A stretch of 64,000 nt of DNA, taken from Phosphoribacter sp037046615 (GTDB taxonomy: Bacteria > Actinomycetota > Actinomycetes > Actinomycetales > Dermatophilaceae). This document shows, piece by piece, positions 43,463-53,448 of the stretch. A model generated the notes under the pieces. That model searched no databases. It was not told the origin of the DNA and was given only the letters and a program-made list of their open reading frames with translations. Position 1 is the first letter of the stretch; each line of letters opens with the position of its first letter. The stretch is from NCBI GenBank assembly GCA_037046615.1, contig JBAOHD010000032.1, positions 124,001 through 188,000 of the forward strand, given 5' to 3'. Both the position numbers and the translations under genes were made by a program.

Positions 43463-45167
43463 CCCGCGCTGAGCCGACGCGACCCGCGAAGCCCCGAGCA
43501 GCAAGCCACCGGCGAGCAGGAGAGCCACCGCGACCGGGGTGATGTCTTGGGCGTTGCTGCCGGTCGAGGGCAGCGCCCCAGCCGTCGGTGCGGTCGTGGG
43601 GGTGATCGTTGCTGGTGTGCTGGTCGTGGGCGTCGTCGGCGAGGCCTTCTTGACGTTGACCCAACGGAAGGTGTTGTCAGCGAGGACCGGGGGAGTCGCA
43701 CGTGGCGTCGGCTACCGCCTTCACAGCGCCTTCCTCCCGCTCCGTCACGGTGATGGAGCGCCAGGCGCCGCAGGCGTAGTCCACGGCATACGTGAGAGGT
43801 GTCGTCGTGTAGCCCTCAGGTGCTGAGGTTTCCCACATGACGATCCGGCGATCGACAGGACGGTAGGCCGAGGTGGTGCTGCCTTCCGGCAGAGTCGGGG
43901 CGAGGGTGTAGCGGAGGAACTCGGTGTCCGATGGGTCGATGGTGTAGTCGGCGAGGTTTTCGCACTGCCAGTTGAGGTCGTTGTCAAACCGCGTGCAGGA
44001 CCAGCCCGCGACTCGGGCGCCAGCGACGGTCGCGCCGGTATTGTCGACCTTGGCCAGGGCCGGGAAGTCGTGGTGGATGACGGGCACATCGGGGGCGTTG
44101 ACCAGGCGCACTGGCTTTTGAGTCGCGATGGTGCCGTCAGCGGCTTGGAAGGCTGCCTCGTCAAATCCGTAGAGCGGTGTGGTGCACGAGGCCGTCTCCC
44201 TCGTGCCGAGGTGCCAGCCGCCGCAGACATAGGTGATGCTCACGCGCGCAGGGTTGACTGAGTACCCCGCGGGCGCGTCGGTTTCCCAGAACGTCAGTTC
44301 CTCCGTTGGAGGAAGGGCGGGGTTGGGGGCGCCGCCGGCGTCGGCTTCGGAGTCGAGAGTGCGCCAGAGCAGGTCGCTCCACCCGATGGGATCGGGAGCC
44401 GTCTCGGGTGTCGAACAGGTCCAGTCGGGCTCGTTGTTGAACTTCGCGCATGCCTGGAACAGCCAGGACGCACCCTCGAGGCGCTCACCTGACGTGGTGA
44501 CCTTTTCGATCGGCGGAATGTATGAGCAGCCCCCTCGACTGCCCTCACTGTGCTGGATGCCCGAGGCAAAGTCCGGGGAGTCGAGCCAGGAGGTATCGAC
44601 CGTCCACGAGCCGCCGATGTAAGGGAAGGGGAGGGTGAACGACGCGTCGCCGGTGACGGTCCTCGTGTCGACGACGGCGTCGTTGACCTTGGTCGTGATG
44701 ACGTAAGGCGAGGCGGTGCCGAAGTTGCGGGCTGCCACGACCAGACCGTTGCACTCTGCCTCTGTCGTGAGGTAGGGCGCCAGCACGACGACGCAAGAGG
44801 CCGCTTCGTCCGTGAGCGGCGTCACGTTGATCCATCCACCGGTGCCGTCGGGAGCAACGACGCGGTAGGAGAAGCCGCGGACCTTGGTCGAGTCGACTGT
44901 CTTGCTCCACGGCTGGTTGACCGGGACATAGGCCTCCCCATCGATGCCAGGCGTGGGGCTGGTGGCCGAGGCGTACCAGCGGACGTGCACGTAATCCTCA
45001 GCCGGCCACGCAGCGGAGGTGATCTCGATCGTGGCGCAGTCCGTGCCCCAGGAGCCGGTGAGGATCTGGGTGGCGGCAGCCGACGTTGGCGCGGTGAACG
45101 CGGTGAAGATCAACGACGCGAGGAGCGACAGGACGACGAGCAGCGATCTGCGAACAGCGGTGGACAT
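43445..45167 (-). CDS. LPxTG-anchored surface protein, one frameshift near the C-terminus
   Basis: About 570 residues. Signal peptide RRSLLVVLSLLASLIFTAFT with AAA cleavage region; then repeated cysteine-rich units of about 110 residues, each holding F/VWETxAPxGY and a later Y-x-C-G-x-W (ETDAPAGYSVNPARV; ETSAPEGYTTTPLTY). These look like SpaA/prealbumin-type domains. The open frame ends at 43677, but removing one base at about 43690 restores a Thr/Pro-rich spacer and the sorting signal LPSTGSNAQD, a hydrophobic segment (PVAVALLLAGGLLLGAS) and a basic tail. So it is probably linked to peptidoglycan by a sortase encoded elsewhere. Start ATG 45167; the longer frame crosses a tRNA. Confidence 0.82.
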
Positions 45168-45300
45168 GCGCTTCACCTTACTGAGGGATTTCCGCCGTCT
45201 CAGCGGAGGGGTGGCGTTCGTGAACGGTGACCCGATTGGGCTCTGTGAACGCGGCGGCCCCGACCGGCATGTGCGCAGGTCAGGGCCTAAATCAAGCGAG

Positions 45301-45374
<74 letters not shown>

Positions 45375-45515
45375 TGGCCCGTCGCGTGCTCCGGGGAATG
45401 AGTCCCGGGGAGATCGTTCACGGCCACGGGAGAGGATAGCCGACTGGGCCCACCCGCACCGAATCGGGCCATATCCGGCTCCAGACCCGAGATTGGCCCT
45501 GGCGCCTGGTAGGCC

Positions 45516-46454
45516 TCACTCAGGACGCGGCAGCAAGGTGAGCAACGTCGCCTCGGGCCGGCAGGCGAAGCGCACGGGCGCCATGGGTGAGGTGCCAAGC
45601 CCGGCAGTGACGGCAAGGTATGCCGCGTCCGGCGGGGCGGCATACCCCCGCGGAGCGTTCCCGGCACCGGGCCACCACCGCGAGACGCCGCGCGCTCGCC
45701 AGGTCGGAAGGTCGCAGTTGGTCACGAGCGCCCCGTAGAACGGAACGCACAACTGGCCGCCGTGGGTGTGCCCGGCGATGACGAGGCCCGCACCATCGGC
45801 GACCATCGCGTCGAGGACCCGCTGATAGGGCGCGTGCGTGACTCCGATGGTCACCGCGGCTCGCGGGTCGGCCGCACCGGCCACGAGGTCGTAGCGATCC
45901 CGATCGAGGTGCGGGTCGTCCACGCCGACGAACTCCAGCCGCCTGCCCTCGACCGCAAGCTCGCCCCGGGCATTCGTGAGGTCGAGCCACCCCGCCGACG
46001 TCAGGCCCGCGACGAGTTCACCCGTGGGCAGCCGAGGCGACTCGGCGAGGCCGCGGCGATGGCGCTTGGTGAGGTAGATCGCGGGGTTCTTCAGCCGCGG
46101 CGCGAAGTAGTCATTGGACCCGAGGACGAACACACCCGGCAGCCCGAAGAAGGGCTCCATCGCCTCAAGGGCCGGAGCAACCGCGTCCGGGTGGGCGAGG
46201 TTGTCGCCGGTGTTGACGACGAGGTGTGGCTCCCAGTCGGCTAGCGCGCGCACCCAGGCGACCTTGCGCCGCTGCCTCGGCACGAGATGCATGTCGGTCA
46301 GGTGCAGCACCCGGATCGGCTCGCTCCCGGCAGGCAGCACGGGCGCCGAACGGTGCCGCAGCGTGAAGAGGTTGCGCTCGACGAGCGCGGCATACGCCAC
46401 CCCGGCGGCGCCCGCTCCGACGAGACCGAGGCAGGCTCGGGCGGTGGAGTGCAT
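45516..46454 (-). CDS. Metallophosphoesterase, membrane-anchored
   Basis: A 312-residue calcineurin-type phosphoesterase. One N-terminal helix (ACLGLVGAGAAGVAYAA) precedes the metal motifs VLHLTDMHLVP, LVVNTGDNLAH, LGSNDYFAP, GVTHAPYQ and VIAGHTHGGQLCVP. This fits the YaeI-like group, often acting on lipids or cyclic nucleotides; substrate unknown. The homologous gene lies near ponA2 in mycobacteria (Rv3683 region, from memory), consistent with the synteny here. Confidence 0.92.
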   Translation of the reverse strand: MHSTARACLGLVGAGAAGVAYAALVERNLFTLRHRSAPVLPAGSEPIRVLHLTDMHLVPRQRRKVAWVRALADWEPHLVVNTGDNLAHPDAVAPALEAMEPFFGLPGVFVLGSNDYFAPRLKNPAIYLTKRHRRGLAESPRLPTGELVAGLTSAGWLDLTNARGELAVEGRRLEFVGVDDPHLDRDRYDLVAGAADPRAAVTIGVTHAPYQRVLDAMVADGAGLVIAGHTHGGQLCVPFYGALVTNCDLPTWRARGVSRWWPGAGNAPRGYAAPPDAAYLAVTAGLGTSPMAPVRFACRPEATLLTLLPRPE

Positions 46455-46550
46455 CCGTCCAGTTTCGCACGGGGCACCTGGGCGGGTATGCCGCCCCGCT
46501 GGTCGCGCTGCGCCCCCTCGCGTCCCCGTGACGACTGCGACACTGGTCTC

Positions 46551-47006
46551 ATGAGCACGCTCAAGGACACCCTCCAAGCCGATCTGACCGCCGCGATCCG
46601 AGCCCGCGACGCGGTCCGCACCGGCACCCTGCGGATGGCGCTGGCCGCGATCACGACCGAGGAGGTCTCCGGCACCGCGGCGCACGCACTCAGTGACGCC
46701 GACGTCGTCCGGGTGCTCACGAAGGAAGCCAAGAAGCGGCGCGAGGCGGTCGCGGCATACACCGATGCGCGTCGTCCGGAGCTCGCCGCCGCGGAAGAGG
46801 CCGAGCTGGCGGTCCTCACGGCATACCTGCCGGCGCAACTCGACGCGGGCGAGCTTGACGCCCTCGTGACGCGCGTCATCGCGGACGTGGGAGCGACGGG
46901 TATGCCGCACCTGGGCCTCGTGATGAAGGCTCTCCAGCCGCTCGTCGCAGGCCGCGCCGATGGCTCAGCCGTCGCCGCCCTCGTCCGGCAGAAGCTCGCG
47001 GGCTAG
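46551..47006 (+). CDS. GatB/YqeY domain protein
   Basis: A 151-residue YqeY-type protein related to the tail of the tRNA amidotransferase subunit GatB. MSTLKDTLQADLTAAIRARD, TLRMALAAITTEEV, VLTKEAKKRREAVAAYTDAR, EEAELAVLTAYLPAQL and MKALQPLVAGRADGSAVAAL cover both helical domains. Exact role not settled; it may bind tRNA. ATG 46551. Its end overlaps the convergent ponA2 end by 42 bases. Confidence 0.93.
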   Translation: MSTLKDTLQADLTAAIRARDAVRTGTLRMALAAITTEEVSGTAAHALSDADVVRVLTKEAKKRREAVAAYTDARRPELAAAEEAELAVLTAYLPAQLDAGELDALVTRVIADVGATGMPHLGLVMKALQPLVAGRADGSAVAALVRQKLAG

Positions 47007-49404
47007 CCCGGGGGCGCTGCCGGTGGTGCCGGCGGCGCGGCCGGCACCGACCGGAGGAGCCGTCGGCGCCGGCGCCGGCGGGGTGGGGTCGGGCCCCTTG
47101 GATACGAGGATCTTGACGGTGCTGCCACGGGTGGCGGTGCCTGAGGGAGATGACCCGATCACGGCGCCGACGCGGGCGTTGCTGTAGATCTGGACGACCC
47201 GCGGCAGGAAGCCGGCCTGGGTCAGCAGTTGCTTGGCGTCATCGACGCTCCGGCGCGACACCGAGGGGATGGCGACCTTGACGCCGTTGGTCATGCCCTG
47301 GCTCGGCTCGGTGAACGGCACAGCCGCGACACCCGTGAGCGCCCGGTCGAAGGTCGCTTTCCAGATCGATCCGGCGATGCTCGATCCGACGATCCCGGAG
47401 TAGTACTGGCCGCCGAGGCGGATGTTTTCCAGCGCCTGGGTGTTGCCCGGGTCGTTAGGGGTGCCGACCCAGACGGCGGTCGACATCTGCGGGGTGTAGC
47501 CGACGAACCACGTCTCGTTGCTCCGGTCGGTCGTGCCCGACTTGCCTGCCGCCTGGGCGGCCGGCGAGCGCATAGCGCGCACCCGAGCCGGGGGACTTGA
47601 AGACGTTGGTCAACAGCGACGTCGCACCGCGCGCGACGTCGGCGTCGACTCGCCGCTCACACGCGGACCCGGGGGCCTTGATGGGGAGTGGCTTGCCGGC
47701 CTTGGAGATCGCGGCGATCGGTGTGGGCGCGCAGTAGACACCGTCGTTGGCCAGCGTCTGGTAGGAACTCGCGACGGTCATCGGCGAAACAGAGTCGGCG
47801 CCGAGGATGACCGCAGCGGGGAAGGGCCGGATCTCTTGGCCATTGGACTGGTGAAGGCCCATCCGCCACTGGGTCTCGCGGACCTTGCAGACGTCGACGC
47901 GGGCAGCCAGGGCGACGAAGGCGGTGTTGACGGACTTCTGCGTGGCCTCGGCCAGCGACATCTCTTCGCCGCCCATGTTGCCGACGTTCTTGACCGGCCA
48001 GGTGGAGCCGCCCAAGCCGCACTCGCCACCGATGTCCTTGCCCGTGAAGGTGTGCGGATTATTGGGGCCGGCCTGCTCGGCGAAAATCGTCGTCGAGGTG
48101 GGGAAGCCCGCCTCGAGCGCCGTGACGAGGGCGAAGGCCTTGGCCGTCGACCCGAAACTGAAGCCGAGGCTCGCGCCATAGCGCTGGTCGACCGCGTAGT
48201 TGACGGTCGTCTCACCCGGGGTGCCGGATTTGACGTTGTAGTTGGTGTTTTGGGCGATGGCCAGCACGCCACCTGTCTTGACATCGAGCACGGCGCTCGC
48301 TGCCCCGACGTTGAGTTCGTTGCCCGTGGGGACCCGCTTGACGATCTCCTCGCGGGCCAGACGCATGATCGCAGGGTTCATCGTCGTCTGGATCGTGAGC
48401 CCACCGCGGTAGATGGCCTGGGTGCGGGCAGCCTCACCCTTGCCCAGCGCAGCATCGAGCGACGGGTCAAGTTTGAGGTAGGCCAGGACGTATTCACAGA
48501 AGTACGGGAACTCCGAGGCCATGCAGGAGTTCTTCGCAGGCTTGGGCTTCATCATGTCCGCGAGGGGGACCGCCCGGGCAGCCTTCCACTCGGCGTCGGT
48601 GATGACCTTGATTTCCTTCATCCGGTCAAGGACGACGTTGCGCCGGGCCAGCGCCTTTTCCGGGAAGTTGATGGGGTCGGTCGTGCCGGGGTTTTGCACG
48701 AGGCCCGCGAGCAGCGCTGCCTCCTGGAGGTTGAGCGTCTTGGCCGAGTGGCTGAAGTAGTGCTGCGAAGCCGCCTCGACGCCATACGCCCGGTCGCCGT
48801 AGTAGACGAGGTTGAGGTAGTTCTGGAGGATTTGGTCTTTGGTATAGACCTTCTCGAGCTGGATGGCGTATTTGAGCTCCTGGACCTTGCGAGCGAGGGT
48901 CTTGGCCGTCGCCGCCTTCGCGGCGTCCTTATTGCCGGCACGAAGAGCGTTCTCCTGCAACGTGATCTTGACGTACTGCTGAGTCAGAGTGGATCCGCCG
49001 CCCCCAGTGGAGTCGGAGACCTGGTTGCTCACGGCCGCGCGGAGGATGCCCTGCAGGTCGGCGCCACCGTGCTCGTAGAAGCGGTGGTCCTCGATGGCGA
49101 CCTGGGCTTTGCGCATGATCGGCGCGATCTCCTCGAGCGGCACGATGATGCGGTTTTCGTCATAGGGCGTGGCGATCTTGCTGCCGTCGCTGGCAAGGAT
49201 GACCGACTGCTCCGACAGCGGAGTGGTCGTGAACTCGCTGGGCAGCGAGTCGAACAACATGACGCCCGTGCGGGCGCTCGCGCCGACCGCGCCGGCGGCT
49301 GGCATGACAAGGCCAGCGGCGAGCACGCCCATGACCACGGCAGCGGCGATGAACGCCGTGACGAGGCTGAGCACCCCCGCGAAGGTGTTGGAGCGTGCAC
49401 TCAT
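46965..49404 (-). CDS. ponA2: Class A penicillin-binding protein with PASTA domain, one frameshift
   Basis: Builds and cross-links peptidoglycan. About 812 residues after repair. ATG 49404 and one membrane helix (residues 9-33) precede the glycosyltransferase domain with catalytic Glu in QVAIEDHRFYEHGG and GGGGSTLTQQYVK. The transpeptidase domain has SFGSTAKAF (SxxK), KSVNTAF (SxN) and AGKSGTTDRSN (KTG-type). A PASTA domain (about residues 700-765) and Pro-rich tail follow. The frame breaks near 47578, just before KSGTT, with one extra base. Gene order with whiB, ArsA-like ATPases and crp matches mycobacterial ponA2. Confidence 0.93.
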
Positions 49405-49681
49405 GCCCACCAGGGTAACTCCCGGCACCGGTCTGAGCGCGCTCGTGACCGTGGGTGACCGGTGCGCCGCGTATGTATCAGGACGCCCCGCGGCGGGCTC
49501 CTTCACGGTGTCAACGTCCCCGCTTCAGGCGCGCGCGCCGCTCGTCCATAGCGAGGACACACGAACTAGTCAGCTCGGCTCCGTCAACCACCCTGATGAG
49601 TCATGGTGCGCTTCTTAGGGTGCCCTTAACATGAGAGTCCTCTGGGGAGAGTCGCGCGGCTGTGTGGGATGGGGTTGTTCT

Positions 49682-50044
49682 ATGTCGTTCGCGAGTGAGT
49701 CCACGGCCGCGCCGCTGGCAGGCAAGACATTGAAAGGCAAGACACTGGAAGGCAAGACACTGCGGCTGGATTGGGCGAGCCAGGGCAGCTGCCTCGGTCG
49801 CCACCCCGACGACCTGTTCGTCTCAGGAGCGGCCCAGCAGACGGCCAAGATCGTGTGCCAGCGCTGCCCCGTCATCGCCGAATGCCTCGCCGAGGCGCTC
49901 GACAACCGCACAGAGTTCGGGGTTTGGGGCGGGATGACCGAACGGGAGCGTCGGGCGCTCCTGCGGCAAAACCCGCACATCACGTCCTGGTGGGCCCTCT
50001 TCAGTCGCCGCGCGGCGACGCACCGCCAGCCTGCGGCGTCCTAG
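49682..50044 (+). CDS. WhiB-family iron-sulfur regulator
   Basis: A 120-residue redox-sensing transcription factor. Four cluster cysteines: one in SQGSCLGRHPDDLF and three in IVCQRCPVIAECLAEAL, followed by the G-V-W-G-G turn (TEFGVWGGMTERERRALL) and a basic C-terminus. Synteny points to the WhiB4 group. Start ATG 49682; unusually, the N-terminus carries three tandem GKTL(x) repeats (residues 14-28). Its stop is directly next to the IS cluster, so IS insertion spared the coding region. Confidence 0.92.
   Translation: MSFASESTAAPLAGKTLKGKTLEGKTLRLDWASQGSCLGRHPDDLFVSGAAQQTAKIVCQRCPVIAECLAEALDNRTEFGVWGGMTERERRALLRQNPHITSWWALFSRRAATHRQPAAS
49721..49765 (+). repeat. Three 15-base tandem repeats in the whiB N-terminus
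   Basis: GGCAAGACA-type units encode GKTLK, GKTLE and GKTLR. They are in frame and lie in the variable segment before the first cluster cysteine. Confidence 0.85.
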
Positions 50045-50065
50045 ATATCCCAGGGTCGTAACGTG

Positions 50066-50832
50066 TCAAGCGGCTGCGGGTTGTCGGTGTCCCCAGGCGG
50101 TGTGTTCGTTGTAGGGCGTGTGGTGTTTGAGGCAGCCGTGGAGGATGCCGACCCAGCGGTTGCCCAGGGCGCGTAGGGCTTGGTGGTGGGTGTTCCCGGC
50201 GGCGCGTCGCTGGTCGTAGTAGTCCCGGGCACCGGGGCTTGCTTGGAGGGAGCAGAAGGCCTACTGGTCGACCGCGTCGTACAGGCGCCGGTTGCGCGCG
50301 TGGCGGGCCAGGACTGCGTGCTTCTTGCCCGAGGCGATGGTCAACGGTGAGGTCCCGGCGTAGTTCCTGCGAGACTTGGCGTCAGCGAAGCGTTCGGGGT
50401 CGTCTCCGAACTCGCCGAGCACCCGGGCGCCGAGGATGTCTCCCAGGCCTGGAAGCGAGAGGATGACGTCGGCGTCCGGGTGCTGCTCAAAATACTGCTC
50501 CAGCTGTGCCTCGAGCCCAGCGACTTGAGCGTTCAACGCGGTGATGACCCCGACCTGGGCGGTGACGACAGCGGCGTAGGCCGAGGCGAGGGCTTGTGGG
50601 GCCCGCATCTGCTCGGTCCGCAGGATGGCCTGGATCTTCTCGGCGGTGGCTTGCAGGTTGCGGCGTCGACCGCCGGTGCGCAGGGTCGAGGTCAGTTGGG
50701 ACAGGCTCAACCGGGCCGCGGTGACCGGGTCCGGGGCCCGCCCCAGCATGGCCAGGGCGTCCCGGTCGTGCAGGTCCTCGAACGCCGTCAGCGCGGCGGG
50801 ATAGAACTCCCGCAGCGTGTTCCGCAGCGGGG
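50066..50832 (-). pseudogene. IS110 transposase, C-terminal part, with in-frame amber stop
   Basis: Reads TLREFYPAALTAFEDLHDRD, then SLPGLGDILGARVLGEFGDD and NYAGTSPLTIASGKK, the Transposase_20 domain with its serine region. At 50261-50263 an in-frame TAG follows YDAVDQ; the frame continues AFCSLQASPGARDYYDQRRA to a normal stop at 50066, so the TAG most likely replaces a Trp codon. The N-terminal half is 3 kb away. Confidence 0.85.
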
Positions 50833-50911
50833 GTATCAGATGGTCTGTGTAAGGGGGCGGTGAATCCCCCCGGCGTGTCCGGAGACTTCGAATCTTGGGA
50901 AGGTTGGAGTT

Positions 50912-51238
50912 ATGCCAGGAGACACGCGCAGGCGGTACCCGCCTGAGTTGAAGGAGCGGGCGGTGCGGATGGTGACCGAGTCCCGCCAGGAGGACGAGAC
51001 CGAGTGGGCGGCGATGACCAGGGTCGCTGGGCTGCTCGGGGTCGGGACAGTGGAGACGGTCCGTAAGTGGGTCCGCCAGGCCCAGGTCGATGAGGGTTCC
51101 CGCCCCGGAGTCACGACCGAGGATTCGGCCGAGGTGCGGCGGCTGAAACGGGAGAACGCCGAGCTCAAACGCGCCAATGCCATCTTGAGGGCAGCGTCGG
51201 CTTTCTTTGCGGCCGAGCTCGACCGGCCTTCCCGGTGA
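50912..51238 (+). CDS. IS3 transposase OrfA (HTH)
   Basis: A 108-residue protein: RRYPPELKERAVRMVTESRQ and VGTVETVRKWVRQAQVDEG form the HTH_Tnp_1 DNA-binding fold, followed by a leucine-zipper-like helix (VRRLKRENAELKRANAILRA). It binds the element ends. OrfB begins in the -1 frame with a GTGA overlap; in IS3 elements a ribosomal -1 shift makes the OrfAB transposase. Confidence 0.93.
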   Translation: MPGDTRRRYPPELKERAVRMVTESRQEDETEWAAMTRVAGLLGVGTVETVRKWVRQAQVDEGSRPGVTTEDSAEVRRLKRENAELKRANAILRAASAFFAAELDRPSR

Positions 51239-52182
51239 TCGTGGACTTCATCCGCGACCACGCAGGCCACCGCGAACCCGGTGGTCTGCGCTGGGGTGTT
51301 GAGCCCATCTGTGCCGTGCTCACGCAGCACGGCCTCAAGGTGGCCCCGAGCACGTACTACGAGCATGTCGGCAAGACCCCGACCGCCCGGCAACAGCGCG
51401 ACGAGCGCCTGCTCGGACACATCCGGCGGGTCCACTCCGCCAACTATGGGGTGTACGGCGCCCGCAAGGTGTGGCTGACGCTGAACCGGGAAGGCATCCC
51501 AGTGGCCCGGTGCACCATCGAGCGGCTCATGAAAGCTGACGGCCTGGCTGGCGCGGTCCGCGGCAAGATCAAGCGCACCACCATCCCCGGCCCGGCCGCG
51601 GACCGGGCCCGGGACCTGGTCGGGCGCAACTTCGCACCGACCGCCCCGGACCGGCTCTGGGTCGCTGACATTACGTACGTCTCGACGTGGTCGGGGTGGG
51701 TGTACGTCGCGTTCGTCACCGACGCGTACGCCCGCCGGATCCTGGGCTGGCGCTGCGGGACCAGCATGTCGACCCAACTCGTCCTGGACGCCCTCGAACA
51801 GGCGGTGTGGACCCGGCAACGCGACGGACGGTCACTGGATTCTGTTGTGGCACACACGGATAGAGGATCTCAGTACCTCAGCATCCGCTACACCGAACGC
51901 CTCGCCGAGGCCGGGATCGCCGCCTCGGTCGGGACCGTCGGAGACAGTTTCGATAATGCTCTCGCCGAGACGGTCAACGGCCTGTACAAGACCGAACTGA
52001 TCAAGCCACGCAAGCCCTGGAAGACCGTCGAGGACCTCGAATATGCCACCGCCGAATGGGTCGACTGGTTCAATCACCGCCGACTCTACGAGTACTGCGG
52101 CGACATCCCACCAGTCGAAGCCGAGGACCTCTACTACGCTCGAAACCAAGCCCAGCAACAGCTGGAACCGTCAAACCAGTAA
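51235..52182 (+). CDS. IS3 transposase OrfB (DDE integrase)
   Basis: A 315-residue rve-type integrase. N-terminal HTH_21 segment (ANYGVYGARKVWLTLNREGI), then the DDE triad: D in LWVADITYVSTWSGW, D in VVAHTDRGSQYLS, E in NALAETVNGLYKTELI. The tail DWFNHRRLYEYCGDIPP is conserved. Intact and probably functional as the OrfAB fusion. Confidence 0.95.
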   Translation: MIVDFIRDHAGHREPGGLRWGVEPICAVLTQHGLKVAPSTYYEHVGKTPTARQQRDERLLGHIRRVHSANYGVYGARKVWLTLNREGIPVARCTIERLMKADGLAGAVRGKIKRTTIPGPAADRARDLVGRNFAPTAPDRLWVADITYVSTWSGWVYVAFVTDAYARRILGWRCGTSMSTQLVLDALEQAVWTRQRDGRSLDSVVAHTDRGSQYLSIRYTERLAEAGIAASVGTVGDSFDNALAETVNGLYKTELIKPRKPWKTVEDLEYATAEWVDWFNHRRLYEYCGDIPPVEAEDLYYARNQAQQQLEPSNQ

Positions 52183-52245
52183 GTCTCCGGACACGCCGGG
52201 GCGGTTCACCTGTCGCTGACCGGCGAAGGCGGGTTCCTGCCGGAG

Positions 52246-53448
52246 ATGATCAAGGCGGTCCTTGAGCGCGGGATGGAGGCGGAGCTGACCGGCCACCTGG
52301 GGTATGAGAAAGGCGACCCGGCCGGGAACGGCTCGGGCAACTCCCGCAACGGGACGACGCCGAAGACGGTCGGCACCGAGGTCGGCGATATCGCCTTGGA
52401 CCAGCCGCGGGACCGGAACTCGACGTTCGCGTCGTCGCTGGTGCCCAAGGGCGCCCGCCGCCTGGGCGGGCTGGAGGACATGATCATTTCCTTGTACGCC
52501 GGCGGGATGACGATCCGCGACATCCAGCACCACCTCGCCGCGACGCTGGGCACCGACCTCTCGCACGAGACGATCAGCAAGGTCACCGACGCCGTCGCCG
52601 AGGAGGTCACCGCGTGGCAAACCCGCCCGTTGGAGGCGTTCTACCCGGTGATCTACCTCGACGCGTTGGTGGTCAAGATCCGCGACGGCGCACACGTGTC
52701 CAACCGGGCCGCGCACATCGCGGTCGGGGTCGACATGGACGGGGTCAAGCACGTTCTGGGGATCTGGGTCCAGGCCACCGAGGGCGCGAAGTTCTGGGCG
52801 TCGGTGTGCGCCCAGCTGGCCAACCGCGGCGTCAAGGACGTCCTGATCGTCTGCTGTGACGGGCTGACCGGCTTCCCCGAGGCGATCGAGGCGACCTGGG
52901 CCCGCGCGATGGTCCAAACCTGCGTGGTGCACCTGATCCGGGCCTCGATGCGGTTCGTGTCCTACAGCGACCGCAAGGCCGTCGCTGCGCTGCTCAAGCC
53001 GATCTACACCGCCGCGAACGAGGACGCCGCGCTGATCGCGCTGGCCACCTTCGCCGACTCCAACCTCGGCAAGAAGTACCCCGCCGCCCTCGCCTCGTGG
53101 GAGAACGCCTGGGACCGGTTCACCCCGTTCCTGGCGTTCGGGCCCGCGCTGCGCAAGGTCATCTACACGACCAACTCGATCGAGTCGTTGAACTACCAAC
53201 TGCGCAAGATCATCAAGAACCGCGGCCACTTCCCGGGCGACGCCGCCGCGATCAAGCTGCTCTGGCTGGCCATCCGCAACATCGAGGACAAAAGAGCCCG
53301 CGAACGCGCCAAGGAAGCCGGACTGCCCAAGGGCCACCCCCGCAAGGCCCCCAGCAAACTCGTCGAAGGCTCCGTCATCCAAGGCTGGAAGGCCGCCCTC
53401 GGCGAACTCGCCCTCATCTACCCCGACCGCATCAACCCCCACCTCTAA
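52246..53448 (+). CDS. IS256-family transposase, N-terminus disturbed
   Basis: A 400-residue Mutator-type DDE transposase: D in YPVIYLDALVVKIRDG, D in VLIVCCDGLTGFPEAI, E in YTTNSIESLNYQLRK, plus the C/H region (VQTCVVHLIRASMRFVSY). The frame is open upstream of ATG 52246 (HLSLTGEGGFLPEMIKAVLE) up to the IS3 right end, so the natural start has been cut off by the IS3 insertion. A shortened product could still be made from 52246. Confidence 0.9.
   Translation: MIKAVLERGMEAELTGHLGYEKGDPAGNGSGNSRNGTTPKTVGTEVGDIALDQPRDRNSTFASSLVPKGARRLGGLEDMIISLYAGGMTIRDIQHHLAATLGTDLSHETISKVTDAVAEEVTAWQTRPLEAFYPVIYLDALVVKIRDGAHVSNRAAHIAVGVDMDGVKHVLGIWVQATEGAKFWASVCAQLANRGVKDVLIVCCDGLTGFPEAIEATWARAMVQTCVVHLIRASMRFVSYSDRKAVAALLKPIYTAANEDAALIALATFADSNLGKKYPAALASWENAWDRFTPFLAFGPALRKVIYTTNSIESLNYQLRKIIKNRGHFPGDAAAIKLLWLAIRNIEDKRARERAKEAGLPKGHPRKAPSKLVEGSVIQGWKAALGELALIYPDRINPHL

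Larger units (their letters stand above)
50868..52201 (+). mobile_element. IS3-family element, complete
   Basis: Perfect inverted repeats of 21 bases bound the element (50868-50888 and 52181-52201); their inner part is TGTCCGGAGACTT. Two overlapping frames encode orfA and orfB. The length (1,334 bases) is standard. It sits inside the 5' part of the IS256 element. All catalytic residues are present, so it may be active. Confidence 0.88.

Noticed and set aside
47518..49458. 646-codon plus-strand frame over ponA2
   Set aside because: The minus strand encodes all class A PBP motifs in order; the plus frame is a codon-bias shadow.
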